Assembly: GCF_963678975.1 (NCBI RefSeq)
Contig: NC_089277.1
Span: forward strand, 26,238,672 to 26,302,671
From: Dysidea avara
Taxonomy: Eukaryota > Porifera > Demospongiae > Dictyoceratida > Dysideidae
Length of the DNA stretch: 64,000 bases
Direction of reading: 5' to 3'
Both the position numbers and the translations under genes were made by a program. This document shows positions 44,250 to 55,051 of this stretch, in pieces (the stretch's first letter is position 1; each line of letters opens with the position of its first letter). The notes beneath the pieces are model-generated. The model did no database searches and was not told where the DNA came from. It saw only the letters and a program-made list of their open reading frames with translations.

Positions 44250-47200
44250 CAAGTTATTCTGTAGGGAGTTCAGCTGCAAACAGTTAATCTTATAGACAGT
44301 TCAGCAAGAAGACAGTCACCATGTGGAGAGTTAAGTAAATATATCACTATAGAGATTCAGAACATTACAAGTCACACTGAAGAAAGTTCAGCTATAAACA
44401 AGTCATGCACTGTGTAGAGAATTCAGCTACAATTAAGTCACTCTCTAGAGAATTCAGTTACACAGAATTCAGCTACACACAAGTCACTGTGGAGAGAGTT
44501 CAGTTACAAACAAATTACCCTTTAGAGTGATCAGCTACAAACAAAACACTTTGCAGGGTGATCAGCTGCAACAAATCAACCTTTAGAGCGATCAGCAATG
44601 AACAAATCAACACAAATCTACCTGTAGAGAGATAAGCTAGAAACAAATCACCCTGTAGAGAGTTCAGCTACAAAAAATCACCCTGTAGAGACATCAGCTA
44701 GAAACTAGACACAATGTAAGGAGTTCAGATACAAGCAATCACCCTATAGAGAGTTCAGCTAAAACAAATCAACCTGCAGAGAGATCAGCTACAAACAAAT
44801 CACCTTATAGAGAGTTCAGCTACAAACAGATTACCTGTAGAGAGATTGGCTACAAACAAATCAACCTGCAGAGAGATCAGCTACACACAAATCAACTTGT
44901 AGAGAGATCAGCTACAAACAAATCACCCTGTAGGGATATCAGCTAGAAACTACACACAATGTAAGGAGTTCAGCTACAAACAAATCACCCTGTACAGAGT
45001 TCAGCTAAAACAAATCAACCTGCAGAGAGATCAGCTACAAATAAATCATCTTATAGACAGTTCAGCTACAAACAAATTACCTTGTAGAGAGATCGGCTAC
45101 AAACAAATCAACCTGCGGAGAGATCAGCTACACACAATTTAACTTGTAGAGAGACCAGCTACAAACAAATCACCCTGTAGAGAGATCAGCTAGATACTAG
45201 ACACAATGTAAGGAGTTCAGCTACAAGCAAATCACCCTGTAGAGAGTTCAGCTACAAACAAACCAACCTGTAGAGCGATCAGCTAGAAACAAAGAAGAGA
45301 GGTCAGCTACAAAAAATCACCCTGTAGAGATATCAGCTAGAAACAAATCACCCTGAAGAGAGGTCAGCTACAAAAAATCACCTTGTAGAAAAATCAACTA
45401 CAAACAAAACACTTTGTAGAGAGTTCAGCTACAAACAAATCAACCTTTAGAGCGATCAGCAACAAACAATCAACCTGTAGAGAGATAAGCTAGAAACAAA
45501 TCACTCTGTAGAGAGTTCAGCTAAAACAAATCAATCTGCAGACAGATCAGCTACGTACAAATCACCTTATAGATAGTTCAGCTACAAACAGATTACCTTG
45601 TAGAGAGATCAGCTACAAACAAATCACCCTGCAGAGAGAACAGCTACACACATATCAACTTGTATAGAGATCAGCTACAAACAAATCACCCTGTAGAGAG
45701 ATCAGCTACAAACTAGACACAAAGTAAGGAGTTCAGCTACAAGCAAATTACCCTGTAGAGAGTTCATCTACAAACAAATCAACCTGTAGAGCAATCAGCT
45801 AGAAACAAATCACCCTGAAGAGAGGTCAGCTACAAAAAATCACCCCGTAGAGAGATCAGCTAGGAACAAATCACCCTGTAGAGAGGTCAGCTACAAAAAA
45901 ATCACCCTGTAGAGAGATCAGCTACAAACAAATTGCCCTGTAGAGAGATCGGCTACAAACAAATCAACCTGCAGAGAGATCAGCTACACACAAATCAACT
46001 TGTAGAGAGATCAGCTACAAACAAATCACCCTGTAGAGAGATCAGCTAGAAACTACACACAATGTAAGGAGTTCAGCTACAAATAAATCACCCTGTAGAG
46101 AGTTCAGCTAAAACAAATCAACCTGCAGAGAGATCAGCTACAAACAAATCACCTTTTAGACAGTTCAGTTACAAACAAATTACCTTGTAGAGAGATCGGC
46201 TACAAACAAATCAACCTGCAGAGAGATCAGCTACACACAATTCAACTTGTAGAGAGATCAGCTACAAACAAATCACCCTGTAGAGAGATCAACTAGAAAC
46301 TAGACTCAATGTAAGGAGTTCAACTACAAGCAAATCATCACCGTGTAGAGAGTTCGGCTACAAACAAATCAACCTTTAGAGCGATCAGCAACAAACAAAT
46401 CAACCTGTAGAGAGATCATCTAGAAACAAATCAGAGTTCAGCTAAAACAAATCAATCTGCAGAGAGATTAGCTACATACAAATCACCTTATAGATAGTTC
46501 AGCTACAAACAAATTACCTTGCAGAGAGATCAGCTACACACAAATCAACTTGTATAGAGATCAGCTACAAACAAATCACCCTGTAGAGAGATCAGCTAGA
46601 AACTACACACAATGTAAGGAGTTCAGCTACAAACAAATCACCCTGTAGAGAGATCAGCTACAAACTAGACACAAAGTAAGGAGTTCAGCTACAAGCAAGT
46701 TACCCTGTAGAGAGTTCATCTACAAGCAAATCAACCTGCAGAGCAATCAGCTAGAAACAAATCACCCTGAAGAGAGGTTAGCTACAAAAAATCACCCTGT
46801 AGAGAGATCAGCTAGAAACAAATCACCCTGTAGAGAGTTCAGCTACAAGCAAAACACCCTGTAGAGAGTTCAGCAACAAAGAAACGACCATGTAGAGAGT
46901 TCAGTTGCAAACAAATCACCTTATGTGACCCGGTCTGCGAAAAGGGCTCTTATAGACTTTCCAATTATCCATGTTTGGCTAATCATAACTCCTAATCTAC
47001 TAAAGCTATCACCATGTAATTACACCCACAGCTACTGCCAGGTTAGGGTTGTTGAGTGACCAAATTGTAGGCTTGTACCATATTCACCAGTCAAGTTATG
47101 GGTTACCATATATATGCAATTGGAAAGGCTATAAGAGCCCTTTTCGCAGACCGGGTCACTTATAGAGAGTTCAGCTACAAACAAATCACCCTGTAGAGAG

Positions 47201-48830
47201 ATCAGCTAGAAACTAGACACAATGTAAGGAGTTCAGCTACAAGCCAATCACCCTTTAGTGAGTTCAGCTACAAACAAATCAACCTGCAGTGAGATCACCT
47301 ACAAAAAAGCACCTTGTACAGAGTTCAGCTATAAACAAATTACCCTGTAGAGAGATCGGCTACAAACACATCAACCTGTAGAAAGATCAGCTACACACAA
47401 ATCAACTTGTAGAGAGATCAGCTACAAACAAATCACCCTGTAGAGAGATCAGCTAGAAACTAGACACAATGTAAGGAGTTCAGCTACAAGTAAATCACCC
47501 TGTAGAGAGTTCAGCTAAAACAAATCAACCTGCAGAGAGATCAGCTACAAATAAATCACTTTATAGACAGTTCAGCTACAAACAAATCACCCTGTAGAGA
47601 GATCAGCTAGAAACTAGATACAATGCAAGGAGTTCAGCTACAAGCAAAATCACCCTTTAGTGAGTTCAGCTACAAACAAATCAACCTGCAGTGAGATCAC
47701 CCACAAAAACGCACTTGTACAGAGTTCAGTTGCAAACAAATTACCCTGTAGAGAGATCAGGTAGAAGATTCTCACCTTGTAGAGAGTTCAGCAACAAAGA
47801 AACCACCATGTAGAGAGTTCAGCTGCAAACAAATCACCCAGTAGAAAGATCAGCTAGAAGAAGTTACCTTGTAGAGAGTTCAGTTACAAAGAAACCATCA
47901 TATAGAGAGTTCAGCTACAAAGAAATTACCCCGTAGAGAGTTCAGCTAGAAGAAGTCACCTTGTAAAGAGTTCAGCTACAAAGAAACCATCATGTACAGA
48001 GTTCAGCTACAAAGAAACCACCTATACAGAATTCAACTACAAACAAATCACCCTGTATAGAGATCAGCTAGAAGAAGTTACCTTGTAGATAGTTCAGCTA
48101 CAACAATCCACCCTGTAGAAAGATCAGCTAGAAGAAGTCACCTTGTAGAGTGTTCAGTTACAAAGAAACCATGATGTAGAGAGTTCAGCTGCAAACAAAT
48201 CACTCTGTAGAGAGTTCAGCTACAAAGAAACCGCCATGTAGAGAGTTCAGCCTCATACAAACCACCATGTAGAGAATTCAACTACAACAAATCACCCTGT
48301 AGAGAAGAAGTTACCTTGTAGAGAGTTCAGCTACAAAGAAACCATCACGTAGGGAGTTCAGCTACAAAGAAACCACCATGTAGAGAGTTTAGCTGCAAAC
48401 AAATCACCTGTAGAGAGTTCAGCTAGAAACAAATCACCCCGTAGAGAGATCAGCTGGACGAAGTCACCTTGTAGAGAGTTCAACTACAAAGAAACCATCA
48501 TGTAGAGAGTTCAGCTGCAAACAAATCACCCTGCAGAGAGTTCAGCTACAAAAAAATCACCCTGTAGAGAGTTCAGCTAGACGAAGTCACCTTATAGAGA
48601 GTTCAGCTACAAAGAAACCATCATGTAGAGAGTTCAGCTACAAAGACACCACCATGTAGAGAGTTTAGCTGCAAACAAATCACCTGTAGAGAGTTCAGCT
48701 AGAAACAAAATACCCTGTAGAGAGACCAGCTAGAAGAGGTTACCTTGTAGAGAGTTCAGCTACAAAGAAACCATCCTGTATATAGTTCAGCTACATTTCA
48801 AGTCACCCAGTAGAGAGATCAGCTGCAAAA
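44250..48830. repeat. 31-bp minisatellite with ~247-bp higher-order repeats
   Basis: Units GTAGAGAGATCAGCTACAAA plus CAAATCACCCT and variants. The rare variant unit with AATGTAAGG recurs at 44,713, 44,958, 45,205, 45,721, 46,061, 46,308, 46,611, 47,221, 47,468. Five of the intervals are 245-247 or close to twice that, i.e. about 8 units per higher-order block. The right third (47,750-48,780) uses a different set of variants (AGAAGAAGTTACCTT, AAGAAACCATCAT), more like copy 1. Confidence 0.9.
46925..47159. mobile_element. MITE inserted in the minisatellite, 4-bp TSD
   Basis: The ends are GTGACCCGGTCTGCGAAAAG and CTTTTCGCAGACCGGGTCAC in effect (about 40-bp inverted repeat including AGGGCTCTTATAG). 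TTAT flanks both sides. Neighbouring units read AATCACCTTATAGAGAG, so the empty site is known independently of the insertion. A decayed relative lies at about 57,798-57,975 and a possible one at 60,214-60,449. Confidence 0.88.
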
Positions 48831-49440
48831 AATATCCTGTGGGGCATAATGGGCATGTAATAAATATATGTATATAATTTGTATAATTACTAATAAAATC
48901 AAAAATAATTGAAGTACTAAAATTCTTCTTTAAGTTCTTTTCTTCTTCCTGTAGTAAAGAGAAAAACACATGGGTTAAAAAAGCCCCAAAGCCAGCCATA
49001 GGCCGGCTTTGCAGTATACAAATACAAAAAGAAGTGATATCTAATCAAAAACAGCCAAACTGTAAAAAAAGGTGCGGCCCCCAAAAAGGCCATGGTGAAA
49101 AAAGATGTGAAATCCAAGGTGGCGGCCAAGAAATGGCTGTGATGGTAGGTTAATGGTTACATTTTAATAACGACAATTCAGGTGAATTTTGTGCCGCTTG
49201 GTCTTGGCACCAAATTCACCTGAATTGTTGTTATTAAAATGTAACCATTAACCTACCATCACAGCCAGTTCTTGGCCGCCACCTTGGATTTCACATCTTT
49301 TTTCACCATGGCCTTTTTGGGGGCCGCACCTTTTTTTACAGCTTGGCTGTTTTTGATTAGATTATAATTACTGTACACACTAAATCATACTATACAACAC
49401 TGTTGTACAATACTCTGCTTTTAATGTATGATACCATCTC

Positions 49441-49755
49441 AGGGGCGGATCCAGAGTCTGGAAAGAGGGGGGGGGGCACCTTGCTGAAAAAAAAAAGTTG
49501 AAGAGCAAAAAAAAAAAAAAAAAGGTCACAACAATAATAGCTAGTTATCCTTTACCAAATATATTATATCACGTATGTTATGTAAAAATAAAATCCTACC
49601 TAAGTAAGCTGCACTGCCTCATGAACATTGTGACTGCTTTATTAGAGTAATTGACTGCTCTATTAGAGTATCTCGATCTTGTATGCAATTTCTTGAAGGG
49701 GGGGGGGGGGGGGGGGGCATTTGCCCCAAATGCCCCATCCTGGATCCGCCATTGC
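49441..49755. mobile_element. Inverted-repeat element GGCGGATCCAG with G and A tracts
   Basis: GGGGCGGATCCAG at the left faces CTGGATCCGCCATTG at the right. Inside are G10, A17 and a G20-class run, an AAAGGTCACAAC phrase, and two ATTAGAGTA motif copies at 49,630-49,675. Homopolymer lengths may be assembly-sensitive. Confidence 0.6.
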
Positions 49756-49817
49756 ATCTGGAATGGTGTGATTTTATGTCAAAGTATTCATGTGCTAATT
49801 TTTCCATCAAAGTGTGC

Positions 49818-50968
49818 TTTACGGGGTAGGTATAAACAGACTTTGCTTCCCAGCGTCGCTTCCCAGGTCTACTGTTTATAGGATAGTTATAAAAACCGGA
49901 ATCGAAACGGGAAACGAAACGAAATGAAACAAAATCAGCCTACAGTCTAGTGGAGGACAATCACTATATTATGCACAGTTACACTATAATATATGCACGC
50001 ACTACCTGTTTATGCATCAAGCAAGACTCCAGATGGAAGATTTCTCTGCACGGCGCTTATCGATTAGAGATATTAAATGTTCTGTGCTTGGGTTGATTTT
50101 TCTTTGACCACTTTCATAAGAGGAGTGAATAGCAATAACTACTTGATCATCACAAACCGTTTATGGTAATGATTGGCTGCAGTAGTCTCGTGCCCAGACC
50201 GCTTTTTTTTTCTTTTTGTGTGGGGGCGGAGAAAAAAGGGTCTGGTGGATCTCCAATACATTTTTTGTGTAGCCGGATCTACAACTTTTAGGGATCGTTG
50301 ATTAGTGGTGATGAATAGCAAAGGCTTGTTAACGAAGCGACAATAGGAAATACGGCGCGCGTACCCAAGGATGTAGCCTTGCCAAGCAAACGCGCGCCGT
50401 ATTTCCTATTGTCGCTTCGTTAAGCCTTTGCTATTCATCACCACTAATCAACGATCCCCAAAAGTTGTAGATCCGGCAGCACAAAAAATGTATTGGAGAT
50501 CCACCAGACCCTTTTTTTGTCCCGCCCCCACACAAAAAGAAAAAAGTGGTCTGTACACGAGACTATGGCTGCAGTGGGTTGACGAGTCTGAAGCCATGCC
50601 TTTAAGAGAGGGATGAAGCCATCTGTGGCTATTATGGCACACCTCTTATGTAAGTGGTCAAGGGACAATCAATGCTCACCTACCCAAGCACAGAACGTTT
50701 CTACTGTAGAGTCCCCAGCGGGTCCCCAGACCCTCGGATAGGAGCAGGCGTTTAATATCTCTAATCGATAAGCGCCGTGCAGAGAAACCTTCCACCTGGA
50801 GTCTTGCTTGATGCATAAACAGGTAGTGCGTGCATATAATTATTATAGTGTTACTGTGCATAATATAGTGATTGTCCTCCACTAGACTGTAGGCTGATTT
50901 CGTTTCGTTTCCCGTTTCGATTCCAGTTTTTATAACCATCCCTGTTTATACCTACCCTGCTTTACATA
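49818..50968. mobile_element. 1.15-kb foldback element
   Basis: Two arms of about 540 bp pair around a centre at 50,363-50,391. Inner arms: CGACAATAGGAAATACGGCG against CGCCGTATTTCCTATTGTCG. Outer arms: GGGTAGGTATAAACAG-type words against CTGTTTATACCTACCCTG. Frames inside are mirrored in both arms and have no known domain. A short related stretch (TTGATAAGCGCTGTGTGAAG) lies at about 62,475-62,500. Confidence 0.8.
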
Positions 50969-51864
50969 TGTATGGCTATAAAGCACACATTTGTATGAAT
51001 GTGGCACAATCATAGACACGTGCACATCCCACAGAGACACTTGAATAACCACAATACTCTCACTAACAATTCCGCTACTTAAAAGCAGATAAATGGTTAC
51101 ACATGTAATTGCAGAATTGTATTTTAAATTGTTTGCTACAATTGCCCACCATTGCAAGTTCTTGTGACTTCTAGAGTAAGTTTTCAGCTTGCTTAACATT
51201 GATGGCTTCACCTGTGTTGTGTAGCACTCAGTGTCAATCACTACTACTACAATAAGCTTTCTTATATGCAAGAGTTACTACTGCTTTCTCAGCAAAAATG
51301 TGGCAGGATTCATACATTACACCAGTCAAAGCTCTGCGTACACATTCATGGACTGCAGAAAATAAGTACTACTCCTGCCTTGAGCCTGATATCTGTAGCA
51401 CTTAGCTTTGCTTTGTGCTATATTAGTCTCTTGACCACACCTTTGTGCTTGCACTTGCTGTAGCACTTTGATTAGTAAAAATTCCTTAGAGTAATCACTA
51501 TTCTCGATTGTGTTTTTTAAGCATCACTATCAACTTACCTACAGATTCATGATGCCACATGTAACTAGAAATAGTTAATACTATGCAAGAATCCATTGGT
51601 AGTGCATGATGGATCTCAAAATATGACCTTTGAGGGCATGCCTATTTCAGGATAAGTGCATCTTATTGCTGTATGAAATGTATGCTTGAAATTAGTTTGT
51701 AGTTTTGGTGCCTGTAAGAATACAGAAGTCCAAATACGTATAACTGTAGGTTAGGTTAGGTTAAAAATATACACATGACAATTGCATTATTGTGTACTTA
51801 TTACTGTATATACTTTTTGATTTTATATTAGTATTATGTGCATAAATGTGTGTATTTTCTATAG
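50969..51864. other. USP intron, no other gene
   Basis: Phase continuity between exons 43,173 and 51,865 means no exon is required here, and none is seen. Confidence 0.55.
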
Positions 51865-51924
51865 CCATCTCAGACATTGGAGCCATTCTTTGACATCTCT
51901 CTAGGTGTAATAAAAGATATGCAG
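51865..51924 (+). CDS. USP exon: EPFFDISL block
   Basis: Twenty codons, PSQTLEPFFDISLGVIKDMQ, between a TTTTCTATAG acceptor and a CAG/GTACAG donor, both phase 0. S-x-x-x-EPFxDxSL is a core USP signature in the fingers region. Confidence 0.9.
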
Positions 51925-52309
51925 GTACAGTAAAGGAAAAACTGTTTGCAGTGCTCATTAATGACGCTGCTGTACAAATATGGTAATCTGCTAGAATGTA
52001 CTGTACATGTATGTGAAAAATGAATTTTAAAGGCCTTGTTATGTAATAACCATAATTATTACGTCACCTTTACAACAGTACAAGTTTTTCAAATTTTATT
52101 TTGAGCCAGCGAATATTAAAAGGTTTACCAATTGTTATACACAATTCCCTTATTGGTATGTATCTTCTGTAAGTGACAAATGTGTCAAATCAACACCTAT
52201 GTATCCTTACCATAATCTGCATCTGAGTATTGTTGATGAATAGTATTTTGGTGCTGGTCAAATCCCTTACTACCTGGGACAATTTTAGTGAATAATTCCC
52301 TGTACTAAC

Positions 52310-52606
52310 TAGAGCTGGGAGATAATTTAGATACAAAGATAATGTAGATACCTAAATCACCTATCGTAAATTAGATAATGATTTTCATTATCGAGATAAT
52401 AGTAAATCTCCGTAATCTAGTGTATATCAACCACAGTTAGATGAAAAACCTTTGGAAAGGAATGAGGAACAGGTAAAATTTCTGACTAGACAAGGACTTT
52501 ATGTCAACAAATATGTAAAACTGTGCTTACAATATTACATTATTATCAAGACGAAAATAGTTGTCACTTATCGAGATATAGGTTTTACTATTATCGCACA
52601 GCCCTA
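52310..52606. mobile_element. hAT-like short element with 8-bp TSD
   Basis: The ends are TAGAGCTGGGAGATAAT and ATTATCGCACAGCCCTA; GTACTAAC is duplicated exactly at 52,302-52,309 and 52,607-52,614. No ORF. It sits in the USP intron. Confidence 0.88.
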
Positions 52607-52778
52607 GTACTAACCTCCACCAATACTACACCTGAGATACATAATGATCATGCAGAGATAGAAAATGATCATGCATATATGTGCATATCATGTATTGCCT
52701 AAATTTCTTTTAAAGTGTGCAGTGTATTACCTAATATATTATAAATGTGCTCATCTGTTGTTTTTTTTTCCAAAACAG

Positions 52779-53100
52779 AACAAAGATTTTAGCAAAGCAA
52801 ATTACTGGCAGCAACAACATCAACATCAGTCAAGGCAAACTAGAAGTAATACTGCTAGTGGAGGTGGCTCTTCTAAACATCCACCAATGTGGGATCCAAA
52901 AAAAGCACATAAAATTAACTATGATGCAAAAAGTGCTCAGGATCTTCTTGTAAAGAAAAAAATGCCATATCTGCCTACTCGTGACAATCATGAGAGTGAT
53001 ATTGCTAGTGGTTTGGAGCGTTCTCTTACTGACCACACTGCAATAGACAATATGGATGAAGACAACAAGTTTATTTGCCAACAGTGCACTAATAGGAAAG
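52779..53100 (+). CDS. USP exon: fingers insert and second CxxC
   Basis: 322 nt, entered in phase 0 after CCAAAACAG. It encodes a hydrophilic, Gln/Ser-rich insert (NKDFSKANYWQQQHQHQSR) and, at the end, FICQQCTNRK, the second zinc CxxC. The last base G is carried to the next exon. The donor AAAG/GTATAA is acceptable. The insert is poorly conserved, as in USP16/45 relatives. Confidence 0.85.
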
Positions 53101-53175
53101 GTATAATACACGCATGGTATTTAGAACAGCTGCCATAAATGAAGGAAACTTTTCTCTACTATAGAAGTTTATAAT

Positions 53176-53564
53176 GGGCCTTATCCAAAATTACATCACA
53201 GACATAAAAATGGCCACCGTAGTGGGGGGACTCTCGTATAATTTGTATGGGCATGCAACTATGAGGAGAAATTTTTGAACGACAATATCTCAGCCAAGAA
53301 GGAAGATAACTAGCAGGTATGGCTATAAGACATTACAATAAGTACGTACAAGCAATTTTTGGCTAATTATCGAAACAACACTAGATTCCTATTCTTTCAG
53401 CTAATTTATAACCATACCCGCTGATAGAGCTTGATATCTTCCTTCTTGGCTGAGATATTTCCGTTCAAAAATTTCTCCCCATAGTCGCCCATACAAATTT
53501 TATAAGAGTTCCCCCCACTACAGTGGCCTTTTTTATGTCTGTGACGTAATTTTGGATAAGGTTC
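53176..53564. mobile_element. Long terminal inverted repeat element in USP intron
   Basis: Arms of about 130 bp (GGGCCTTATCCAAAATTAC against GTAATTTTGGATAAGGTTC, and TTGGCTGAGATATT-type words in reverse) with a ~120-bp centre. No ORF and no clear target duplication. Confidence 0.7.
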
Positions 53565-53786
53565 ATTGTTACATTATATTTGTAGCTTTGTACATCTTTC
53601 TTCTAGTACTTATGTGTCATAATGCACATGTTGCTTGTTAATTAGTGCTGCTTTGTACTGTACCTTGTTATTGACTTTTATTGTACTGTGATGTGCATTC
53701 AAACTTACGTGTGTGTGTACTTAACATCTGCCCTCACAATAAAACCAATACTGAAATGCTGGATTTACACAATTATTGTTTTTAAG

Positions 53787-53998
53787 GTGATGGGAAAGGT
53801 AGTGGTGGTGGTAGTGATGATGACGTAGTCCTGTGTTTGGTAGCCAAACAGATCATAATTCACAAGCTTCCAAAAGTGTTGATCCTCCACATCAAGAGAT
53901 TCAACATCGGTGATTACATGGTGAAAAAGGATTCAACTCACATAACATTTCCACCGATCCTGAATATGGCACCTTATTGCAGCAATACATGTTTGGAG
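53787..53998 (+). CDS. USP exon: LPKVLILHIKRF block
   Basis: After a TTTTTAAG acceptor the exon reads a Gly/Asp-rich stretch, then IIHKLPKVLILHIKRFNIGD and FPPILNMAPYC. LPxVLxxHxKRF leads into the palm of the USP fold. It ends GAG/GTACAG in phase 0. Confidence 0.92.
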
Positions 53999-54760
53999 GT
54001 ACAGAAACTACACAGTATGGCATGTAACACTAGTAACCATGTGCTACACACTGGGTGTTCTAGAGTCTCTGTATATTCTAGTGTATCTGTGTATTAATAT
54101 AGTACAGGCGCTATGGTGCAGAGTAAATGTAACGCAACATTTGAATATGGCTGTTAGAATACTGCTTAGCTAATACTTTCAGTACTTTCTAACCGCAAAA
54201 GATTTGCACTACAATAGTTACTTTGTGTACAAACCAATGTTCAAATTACCTTGTAGGCGTGTCAACAGATTGCTTTTACATACTTTGAAAATTGTGCATA
54301 GCTTCCTTGGTATTTATCTGGTCTGTACGAAAATATGTAGGACTGTAATTGTGCGTTATTATGTTTGTACTATCCTTCCAAATTTGAAATAAAGCATGTG
54401 CAAGTTATTGTGATTTTTCTACATTATGCAAAAGGAAATAGGATAAAATTATGCACAAATAAGAAGAAAAATATGAAGAAAATATTGAAGGTGACCATCT
54501 CTGTGATGGCAAGGTAGATTGACTCAAATTTGGAATAAGAGGTACCCTTCCTGAGGGAGTTTCCACATGAAAAGTGGTTGATTTACATTCAGGCACTATC
54601 GAGCTATGGATGAGTAAAAATGGATTGGTTCCTGTAAGATACATGCACACTTGTCTTTTGCGTGCCAGCACTGGCTATATTTGGCAACACAACACATTAT
54701 CACGTGTGTCCTTATAAGCATGTGTATTATGCATAATTAAATAGTATTTATAATTTACAG

Positions 54761-55051
54761 GAATGTTGTGATGCAAACAACAACATCTTTTATGGCTTGT
54801 ATGCGGTTGTTGAGCATAAGGGTGTTACTCTTAAAAGTGGCCACTATGTAGCTTATGTACGAAGGAGACCTCTGAGAGATCCTAAGCAGTATGATTATCA
54901 TGGAGAATATGATCAAGGAGCTGCACATGATGGAAAGTGGCTGTACACAAGTGATGAGGTTATCAGAGAATCTCAATGGGATGACGTCAAGAATTGTGAT
55001 GCCTATCTGCTGTTCTATGAACTCCTGCCTAGGAAGAAATCTTCTGTTTAG
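54761..55051 (+). CDS. USP terminal exon: His and Asp boxes
   Basis: 97 codons including the stop. YGLYAVVEHKG is followed by SGHYVAYVRRR with the catalytic His at 54,842-54,844, then GKWLYTSDEVI with the presumed third catalytic residue (Asp), then CDAYLLFYELLPRKK. The acceptor is TTTACAG at 54,754-54,760. A poly(A) signal ATTAAA follows at about 55,238. No stops or frameshifts are seen, so this gene looks intact. Confidence 0.95.
   Translation, partial: ECCDANNNIFYGLYAVVEHKGVTLKSGHYVAYVRRRPLRDPKQYDYHGEYDQGAAHDGKWLYTSDEVIRESQWDDVKNCDAYLLFYELLPRKKSSV

Larger units (their letters stand above)
43387..49362. mobile_element. Composite minisatellite element, copy 2 (6.0 kb)
   Basis: Left module 43,387-44,212, beginning TCAAGACACACGGTAGTGTG with a hairpin CACAC-GGTA-GTGTG at 43,393-43,406. 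Minisatellite 44,250-48,830, about 140 units. Right module 48,836-49,362 with hairpin and palindrome ending GATTAGAT. The left module contains a ~190-bp internal repeat (CACGCCTACAGG / CACGCCTACTAG phrases). Length differs from copy 1 almost only by array size. It lies in the USP intron in the same orientation as copy 1, 1.66 kb downstream. Confidence 0.78.
39053..55051 (+). other. USP16/USP45-like ubiquitin hydrolase gene, 3' part
   Basis: Six exons on the plus strand assemble in compatible phase into the C-terminal catalytic part of a ubiquitin-specific protease. USPs are cysteine proteases that remove ubiquitin from proteins; USP16 is known for histone H2A, USP45 for DNA repair. Block order (QEDSHELLR, IDEIFGG plus CxxC, LEPFFDISL, CQQC, LPKVLILHIKRF, SGHYVAYV, AYLLFYE) follows the family. 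The insert between LEPFFDISL and the second CxxC is long and low complexity, as in USP16/45. Missing: the GLxNLGNTC Cys box, ZnF-UBP, and probably one short exon between 39,133 and 43,173 (phases do not match directly). Introns hold most of the repeats listed here. Confidence 0.88.

Noticed and set aside
44250-48830. CRISPR-like regular repeat array
   Set aside because: Units are contiguous 31-bp repeats without unique spacers, variants form blocks, and the context is a eukaryotic intron.
39616-49362. Firm Helitron assignment of the composite element
   Set aside because: A TC start in reverse and a terminal hairpin fit, but there is no CTRR end, the A/T target rule holds only partly, and no RepHel-related sequence is present.
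49651-49881. Gly-rich ORF
   Set aside because: Produced by a G homopolymer run inside an inverted-repeat element.
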